From assembly GCA_003451715.1 (NCBI GenBank), contig DMJN01000149.1, positions 1 to 12,646 of the forward strand: a stretch of 12,646 nucleotides of DNA, in the 5' to 3' direction. A program made the position numbers and the translations under genes. How positions within the stretch are numbered: position 1 is the first letter of the stretch; the number at the start of each line of letters is the position of its first letter. Origin of the DNA: Gammaproteobacteria bacterium. Its GTDB lineage: Bacteria; Pseudomonadota; Gammaproteobacteria; Pseudomonadales; Pseudohongiellaceae. Positions 8,500 to 12,646 of the stretch are shown piece by piece. The notes under the pieces were generated by a model that did not search any database, was not told where the DNA came from, and was given only the letters and a program-made list of their open reading frames with translations.

Positions 8500-9735
8500 T
8501 TATTCATAACGCAGGACCTCTGCCGGCTGAATCTTGCTCGCCCGGTAAGCCGGGTAGAGGGTCGCCAGAAAGCTGATGAGTAGAGCTGCCAGACACACCA
8601 TCAAGACTTCATTTGCATCCACGCGGGTCTGCAGATGTGAAATCAGGTAGATATTGGCATCGGTAAACAGGCTGTTGATGAAGCGCTCCACTTGCAGACT
8701 CAGCTGGGTAATATTATTTGCCAGTAGCACGCCAAATACCGCACCCACCAATGTTCCCAAGACACCTGCAAATAGTCCCTGCACCACGAAGATTTTCAGT
8801 ATCATCCCACGGCTTGCACCCATGGTTCGCAATATCGCGATATCGGCAGCTTTGTCTGACACCACCATTACCAGTGTGGAAATAATGCTCACCGCTCCAA
8901 TCACGATGATCATTAAAAGCATGAAGCCGGTGAGGGTTTTTTCCATATTTAAGGCATTAAAAAGGCTCGCCTGCGCCTCGTTCCAGGGTAGTATCTCGAC
9001 GCCATCGATTGCACCGAACAAATCCGTCGCGATGGATTCTGCCTGAAAAATGTCAGCAACTTTAAGCCTGAGCTGGGTACTGACTCCGCTGTCTTTCTCA
9101 AATAATGCCTGGGCCTGCTCAAGATTTACCAGCGCAACATTGCTATTGCCATACACGCCAAAATCGGCAAATCCGAGCACCTGGAAACCCTGGGTATCGG
9201 ACAGAGATCGGGCCAGCAGACTGCCGAGCGCGTTTATACTCACCTCGCTATTGCTGTAGATTCCCAGTGCACCGGCCAATTGCGTACCGAGAATGATGCC
9301 GTTGTCGGTCTGCGCTAGCACTGCCAGCAGTTCGCTGTACAGACGCCCCGTATTGTCAACAACCTCCGCTTCCAGGCCAGGATCGACACCACGCAATCGG
9401 ATAAAGCTGTTTTGGCCCTGGTAACGCAGTGCCGCCTCGCCTTCCAGATAAGGCGCCGCCGCCAGCACCCGCTCGGAGCGACGCGCAGTGTCCAGTTGCT
9501 GTTGCCAATCCCCTGACAGTGGTTCGCCAGCAATGGTGACATGGGGAACCGATTTTAACGCCTCGTCCCGCATCGTCGTTATTGACCCATTAATGACCGA
9601 CAGCGCAACGATCAATATCAGCACACCGAGGCTTACGCCAAGCATGGAAATCAGGGAGACGAACGAAAGAAAGAAATTTCGCTTGCGAGTCAGCGTGTAA
9701 CGCAAGCCAACGAACAGCGAGAACGGTTTAAACAT
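8500..9735 (-). CDS. lolC: Lipoprotein-releasing system permease (LolC position; LolC/LolE family)
   Basis: This is the second membrane subunit of LolCDE, encoded first in the operon. It has 411 aa. The N-terminus FSLFVGLRYTLTRKRN precedes helix 1 (about 23-48) with SVING. A periplasmic domain follows, then three C-terminal helices starting near MEKTLTGFMLL, the DIAILRTMGAS coupling region and the ending IQPAEVLRYE, as in E. coli LolC. The ATG at 9735 has a weak GGAT about 9 nt upstream. The segment corresponding to the LolC hook (after VSINALGS) lacks the Thr-Pro element seen in the other permease. By that criterion this could be the functional LolE equivalent. The 123-bp gap to the recombinase holds no clear promoter that I could identify. 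Confidence 0.9.
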   Translation of the reverse strand: MFKPFSLFVGLRYTLTRKRNFFLSFVSLISMLGVSLGVLILIVALSVINGSITTMRDEALKSVPHVTIAGEPLSGDWQQQLDTARRSERVLAAAPYLEGEAALRYQGQNSFIRLRGVDPGLEAEVVDNTGRLYSELLAVLAQTDNGIILGTQLAGALGIYSNSEVSINALGSLLARSLSDTQGFQVLGFADFGVYGNSNVALVNLEQAQALFEKDSGVSTQLRLKVADIFQAESIATDLFGAIDGVEILPWNEAQASLFNALNMEKTLTGFMLLMIIVIGAVSIISTLVMVVSDKAADIAILRTMGASRGMILKIFVVQGLFAGVLGTLVGAVFGVLLANNITQLSLQVERFINSLFTDANIYLISHLQTRVDANEVLMVCLAALLISFLATLYPAYRASKIQPAEVLRYE

Positions 9736-9858
9736 CGCGGGTAATCCAGACTATTCTTTGCAGGATTAGCGGAGTTTGCAGTTTGTGCATCTAAAAGGCA
9801 ACGCGAGCCGAGCTAAGCCAAAACCTTCCTATAAGTAGCTTTGCCTGGACGGTAGTCC

Positions 9859-10539
9859 CTATAGTCGATCCGCGTGACGTTGCAGAAGCCGCTGCACGGT
9901 CTTGAAACTTATTGGCATCACCGGTGTAGAGACTTCGTTAGAAATTGCTCGCAGCGATTTGCCCTGTTTTTTCAGTTCCATGATGCGCCTGAGCACACGT
10001 TGCTCCATCGGATTTTCAATAAGACAGCCGTTCTCATGGATCATGTAACCGAAGGGTCGGCTACCACCGAGGTAACGACCCTGTTTTTTCTGGCGCTGCT
10101 TAACACCCTTTATACGCTCTGCAGATTTACGTTTTCCCAGGGAGGAGAATAAGCGGGCAATTTTTTCGAAATTCACAGTGAATTCAGGGTTGGTTATATC
10201 GCCACCTAATTCGACGATGTGTAGCTGTACATTTTTATCCTTGAGCTTACGAATCAGCCGCAAAGCCTCCTGGCTGGAACTGACTACGCGCTCGAGCTTG
10301 CTACACAACAAAATATCTCCGGGCCGCAGTATACCCATCAGTCGTTTGCCGCTCTCGCGTTTGTGAAACTCCAGACCCCAACTGCAATTTACATCCCTGA
10401 GTGCTTCCGTCATATACCAGCGCTGGCCCAGGCAATAGGTGTGAATTCCTAGGAATTCTGGCTCCAGAATGGCATCCAGCTCGGCTTTACCCAGGCTGGC
10501 TTCCAGTTCAGAAGTCCTGCTGTAGGAATATATGGTCAT
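9859..10539 (-). CDS. Small divergent serine recombinase (resolvase/invertase family)
   Basis: The 226-aa protein has a resolvase-type N-terminal domain and a Recombinase-family C-terminal DNA-binding part. IYSYSRTSE places Arg8 and the presumed nucleophile Ser10 exactly where gamma-delta resolvase has them. RPGDILLCSKLERVVSSSQEAL (72-93) corresponds to the GDxLxVxxLDRLxR motif, but the Asp is Glu83 and the second Arg is Ser87. Residues 11-60 are hard to align and lack the usual Q-rich helix. ERIKGVKQRQKKQG and GGSRPFGY (158-165) match the linker of larger recombinases, and 176-226 look like a helix-turn-helix. It could be a site-specific recombinase, an inverton switch or a domesticated DNA-binding regulator. 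It ends in TAG. No transposase, att duplication or cargo gene is adjacent. The target is unknown. Confidence 0.82.
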   Translation of the reverse strand: MTIYSYSRTSELEASLGKAELDAILEPEFLGIHTYCLGQRWYMTEALRDVNCSWGLEFHKRESGKRLMGILRPGDILLCSKLERVVSSSQEALRLIRKLKDKNVQLHIVELGGDITNPEFTVNFEKIARLFSSLGKRKSAERIKGVKQRQKKQGRYLGGSRPFGYMIHENGCLIENPMEQRVLRRIMELKKQGKSLRAISNEVSTPVMPISFKTVQRLLQRHADRL

Positions 10540-10729
10540 TTAGTCTAGTCCCCCGCCCCAAAAGTTACCGCACTCACCCCGATGAGGCGGACTCAAACCC
10601 GTACAGCAAGTCAGGCTTGCCGTATCAAGCATTGATTTTAGTGTTGTTATTCGTGCGCCTTGCGTTCGATCTTGTTGTTCGTTGGTCTAATGTCTGTGTC
10701 TGTGTATCGGCAAAGCCACGTCGCCGGCT

Positions 10730-10759
10730 ATTTTAACCACAGGGCATTTTCAGAATCAA
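10730..10759 (-). promoter_or_regulatory. Candidate sigma70 promoter for the recombinase
   Basis: On the minus strand TTGATT (10759-10754) and TAAAAT (10735-10730) are separated by 18 bp. This matches the -35 in 4 of 6 and the -10 in 5 of 6 positions. A transcript would start near 10722 and have a leader of about 180 nt before the ATG at 10539. Found by eye only. Confidence 0.45.
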
Positions 10760-10882
10760 GCGAGGGGTAGCCAGGCGTCTTCGGTCCGGAATCGGCATGC
10801 TTCGCCCGGCCTGACAGCGCCTTTTGCGCCATTATCAAAAATCCGCAGGCCTTTGTTTTTAGAGGAAATTCTCACTAATACA

Positions 10883-10980
10883 CTTGAGTAACGGCGGCAT
10901 AGCTGCTATATTTCATCGCCATGCTATGTCCAGTCGAATAATTTGGACAGGCTACGGGGTGAGGAGTCCTTGAGTAACGG
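10883..10980 (+). repeat. Direct repeat CTTGAGTAACGG, two copies 86 bp apart
   Basis: The 12-mer occurs exactly at 10883-10894 and 10969-10980. The first copy supplies the -35 element of the promoter candidate at 10884-10912. The second has a TTGAGT too but only a poor -10 (GATACG at 10993) behind it. It may be a duplicated regulator site or a degenerate second promoter. Confidence 0.5.
10884..10912 (+). promoter_or_regulatory. Candidate sigma70 promoter reading towards rne
   Basis: TTGAGT (10884-10889) and TATATT (10907-10912) are 17 bp apart, the optimal spacing, with 4/6 and 5/6 matches. A transcript starting near 10919 would carry a leader of about 630 nt before the rne ATG. Long leaders and several upstream promoters are established for E. 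coli rne, so this fits, but a closer promoter is not excluded. Confidence 0.45.
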
Positions 10981-11350
10981 GATCAGCACCGCGATACGAG
11001 CGATCACCAACCTGTGTATGTGGTGTCGCCTCATGCAGCCGATAACGGCTATGAAGGCAGACTCGCAGCTTTGTAAGACTAGCCAGAAGGAGCTAGCCTA
11101 GTGCCTCTGCTGAAGTGAAAACTGAAAACCAGAAATTTTAACGTCATGCTTATAGAGCATGCAGACCCAACTAGATAGTATTCAGGAATTCTAAATTCGA
11201 GAGACCCGACAGCGAACCCGACACGATTATCGAGAATTTGTTCGCGTAAGAGTCGGAACAATACAGAACCACAACAAGGCTTTAATATTTAGTTAAAACA
11301 ATAAGTTAAACGATTTTCGAATGATCCCCTACGGATTATCCGCCGTTCAT

Positions 11351-11376
11351 GCTCTACCCCTACAGGTAGCGCTTTT
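11351..11376 (+). promoter_or_regulatory. Stem-loop with short T-run in the rne leader
   Basis: GC-T-CTACC / CCTACA / GGTAG-C-GC forms an eight-position stem with one mismatch (11351-11372), followed by TTTT. It resembles a weak intrinsic terminator or attenuator about 175 nt before the rne start. The T-run is short, so full termination is doubtful. Confidence 0.4.
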
Positions 11377-11422
11377 ACGTTGTTGTAATTATACGAGACC
11401 TTGCTGAAGTCTGTTAACGGCC

Positions 11423-11475
11423 AGGGCTGAGCCCTTCTCACCCAGGCCGACACTGCCGAATTGCCTCTTTGGAGG
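11423..11475 (+). promoter_or_regulatory. Two compact hairpins in the rne 5' leader
   Basis: AGGGC-TGA-GCCCT (11423-11435) and CCTC-TTTG-GAGG (11464-11475) are perfect short stem-loops 75-130 nt before the rne start. In E. coli the rne leader folds into hairpins that RNase E binds to control its own mRNA. Similar autoregulation here is inferred from position, not from sequence homology. Confidence 0.4.
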
Positions 11476-11551
11476 TGTTTCTGCTGCGGTGCTCCCCTCG
11501 AATTGACCCTCCTGAGTTTACTTATCTGGTTCAACAGAAAGTGAACTAATC

Positions 11552-12646
11552 ATGAGAAGAATATTAATCAATGCAACGCAAGATGAAGAACTTCGCGTTG
11601 CGCTCGTCGATGGGCAGCGACTCTACGATCTGGATATCGAGAATCGCACCCGAATTCAAAAGAAAGCCAACATCTACAAGGGCAAGGTCACCCGTGTGGA
11701 GCCCAGCCTGGAAGCCGCATTTGTGGATTTTGGCGCGGAACGGCACGGATTTCTCCCCCTTAAGGAGATCTCACGCCAGTACTATCGGGACAAAAAGGGC
11801 GGCAGTGACAGGAGCTCCATCAAAGAGCTTATCCCGGAAGGCACGGAAGTTATCGTCCAGGTTGAAAAAGAGGAGCGCGGCAACAAGGGTGCCGCACTCA
11901 CTACTTATGTGAGTCTGGCGGGCAGATACCTGGTGCTCATGCCCAATAATCCAAAGGCCGGTGGCATTTCCCGCCGAATCGAAGGGGATGAGCGCACCGA
12001 TATCCGCGAAGCCCTGCGCGGTCTGAATATTGGTGACGGAATGGGCCTGATAGTCCGCACCGCTGGAGTGGGAAAACAGCAGGAAGAACTGCAGTGGGAC
12101 CTGGATTACCTGTTAGCCCTGTGGCAGTCCGTACAGGGGGCCGCGACAGAAAAGGCCGCCCCCTTCCTGATTTATCAGGAGAGCAACGTCATCATTCGCA
12201 CCATACGGGACTATCTGCGCAAGGACATCGGTGAGGTACTGTTCGATACACAGGATTCCTACGAAGAGGCCATCAATTTCATCAATCAGGTGATGCCACA
12301 GTACGAGAACCGGATAAAACTGTACTCCGACAGCTTACCCCTGTTTAACCGGTACCAGATCGAGAGCCAGATCGAGAGCGCCTTCGAACGGGAAGTAAAA
12401 CTCCCCTCCGGTGGATCGGTGGTAATCGATCCCACCGAGGCACTCATATCTATTGATATCAACTCATCCCGCGCCACACGCGGCGCAGATATCGAAGAAA
12501 CCGCACTCAATACCAATCTGGAAGCGGCCGATGAAATAGCCCGGCAACTGCGACTTCGTGATATGGGGGGACTGGTGGTAATCGATTTCATCGATATGAA
12601 TGCCAACCGTAACCAGCGAGAAGTGGAAAACCGCATGCGAGATGCC
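11552..12646 (+). CDS. rne: Ribonuclease E, N-terminal 365 codons (truncated by window edge)
   Basis: RNase E is the essential endonuclease that starts mRNA decay and processes rRNA and tRNA. It is the scaffold of the degradosome. The visible part is nearly collinear with E. coli RNase E: RNILINATQ-type start (here [21 protein letters not shown]), an S1 domain at about 35-125, the 5'-sensor region with Arg169 and Thr170 in [10 protein letters not shown], an RNase H-like segment, and the DNase I-like catalytic region with Asp302 ([12 protein letters not shown]) and Asp345 (VVIDFIDMN), equivalent to D303 and D346. The Zn-link cysteines and C-terminal scaffold lie beyond the edge. The homologue RNase G is excluded by the close match to RNase E in the S1 and sensor regions. 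The ATG at 11552 has only a weak purine-rich site upstream. It is transcribed opposite to all other genes here. Confidence 0.97.
   Translation, partial: MRRILINATQDEELRVALVDGQRLYDLDIENRTRIQKKANIYKGKVTRVEPSLEAAFVDFGAERHGFLPLKEISRQYYRDKKGGSDRSSIKELIPEGTEVIVQVEKEERGNKGAALTTYVSLAGRYLVLMPNNPKAGGISRRIEGDERTDIREALRGLNIGDGMGLIVRTAGVGKQQEELQWDLDYLLALWQSVQGAATEKAAPFLIYQESNVIIRTIRDYLRKDIGEVLFDTQDSYEEAINFINQVMPQYENRIKLYSDSLPLFNRYQIESQIESAFEREVKLPSGGSVVIDPTEALISIDINSSRATRGADIEETALNTNLEAADEIARQLRLRDMGGLVVIDFIDMNANRNQREVENRMRDA

Larger units (their letters stand above)
10540..11551. other. Approximately 1-kb intergenic region between recombinase and rne
   Basis: No convincing protein gene is seen here. Open frames on either strand (for example 11079-11261 and 11289-11534, minus) have no recognisable domain, no good start site and composition like non-coding DNA. 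The left 200 bp probably form the leader of the recombinase. The stretch holds divergent promoter candidates near 10730-10759 and 10884-10912, a 12-bp direct repeat, small inverted repeats (CTAGC/GCTAG at 11079-11096 and CATGCT/AGCATG at 11145-11161) and stem-loops near 11351-11475. No tRNA-like fold was found. Confidence 0.7.

Noticed and set aside
4161..9700. Many plus-strand open frames opposite the lol, comEC, exb and msbA genes
   Set aside because: They are antisense shadows of clearly identified conserved genes, with no own motifs.
10561..10620. tRNA or tmRNA 3'-end-like stretch (GGGTTTGAGTCC on the minus strand)
   Set aside because: The flanks give only a 3-bp T-stem and no acceptor or anticodon stem or CCA could be built.
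10801..10860. Intrinsic terminator near GCGCCTTTTGCGCC and GTTTTT
   Set aside because: The GCGCC copies are mainly a direct repeat, only a 4-bp stem is possible, and the T-run at 10855 has no stable hairpin in front of it.
11079..11161. Inverted repeats CTAGC/GCTAG and CATGCT/AGCATG as recombinase crossover sites
   Set aside because: They are short, differ from each other and have no paired copy near the recombinase. They are noted only as minor structure.
11079..11534. Minus-strand open frames of 60 and 81 codons opposite the rne leader
   Set aside because: There is no recognisable domain, no ribosome site, and the composition is random-like.

Overview
The window looks like a chromosomal segment of a gammaproteobacterium of moderate GC. 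The closest fit is a marine, Cellvibrionales- or Pseudomonas-like lineage. The evidence is a lipid A/LPS export cluster (ycaR-lpxK-msbA-exbD-exbB), comEC, a lolCDE operon and a very canonical RNase E gene, in an order that recalls, from memory, the murB-kdsB-lpxK-exbD-exbB-comEC-lolCDE neighbourhood of Pseudomonas and relatives. No tRNA, rRNA, CRISPR array or insertion sequence is visible.

Layout: positions 1-9735 are all transcribed on the minus strand. Read in transcription order they are lolC, lolD, lolE (lipoprotein sorting to the outer membrane), comEC (DNA-uptake channel), exbB and exbD (proton-driven energiser), msbA (lipid A-core flippase), lpxK (lipid A 4'-kinase) and the first 17 codons of a YcaR/Trm112-like protein. 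Gaps are mostly short or negative (lolD/lolE and msbA/lpxK overlap). Breaks of 69 bp and 166 bp lie before comEC and before exbB. The cluster as a whole supplies the outer membrane with lipoproteins and lipopolysaccharide.

The clearest anomaly is comEC. It is full length (781 codons counting the terminator) and in one frame with all hallmark motifs, but it is cut by two in-frame TAG codons at 5867-5865 and 5669-5667. The 65 codons between them hold the most conserved competence motif, so neither flanking open segment could work alone. It is annotated as a pseudogene, probably recent. Suppression or recoding of TAG is a less likely alternative.

Upstream of lolC on the same strand is a divergent small serine recombinase (9859-10539). 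Beyond it lies about 1 kb without a convincing gene (10540-11551). That stretch has good sigma70-like promoter candidates facing both ways, a 12-bp direct repeat and a hairpin-rich stretch that fits a long autoregulatory rne leader. RNase E starts at 11552 on the plus strand and runs off the end after 365 codons, with its 5'-sensor residues and both catalytic aspartates present.
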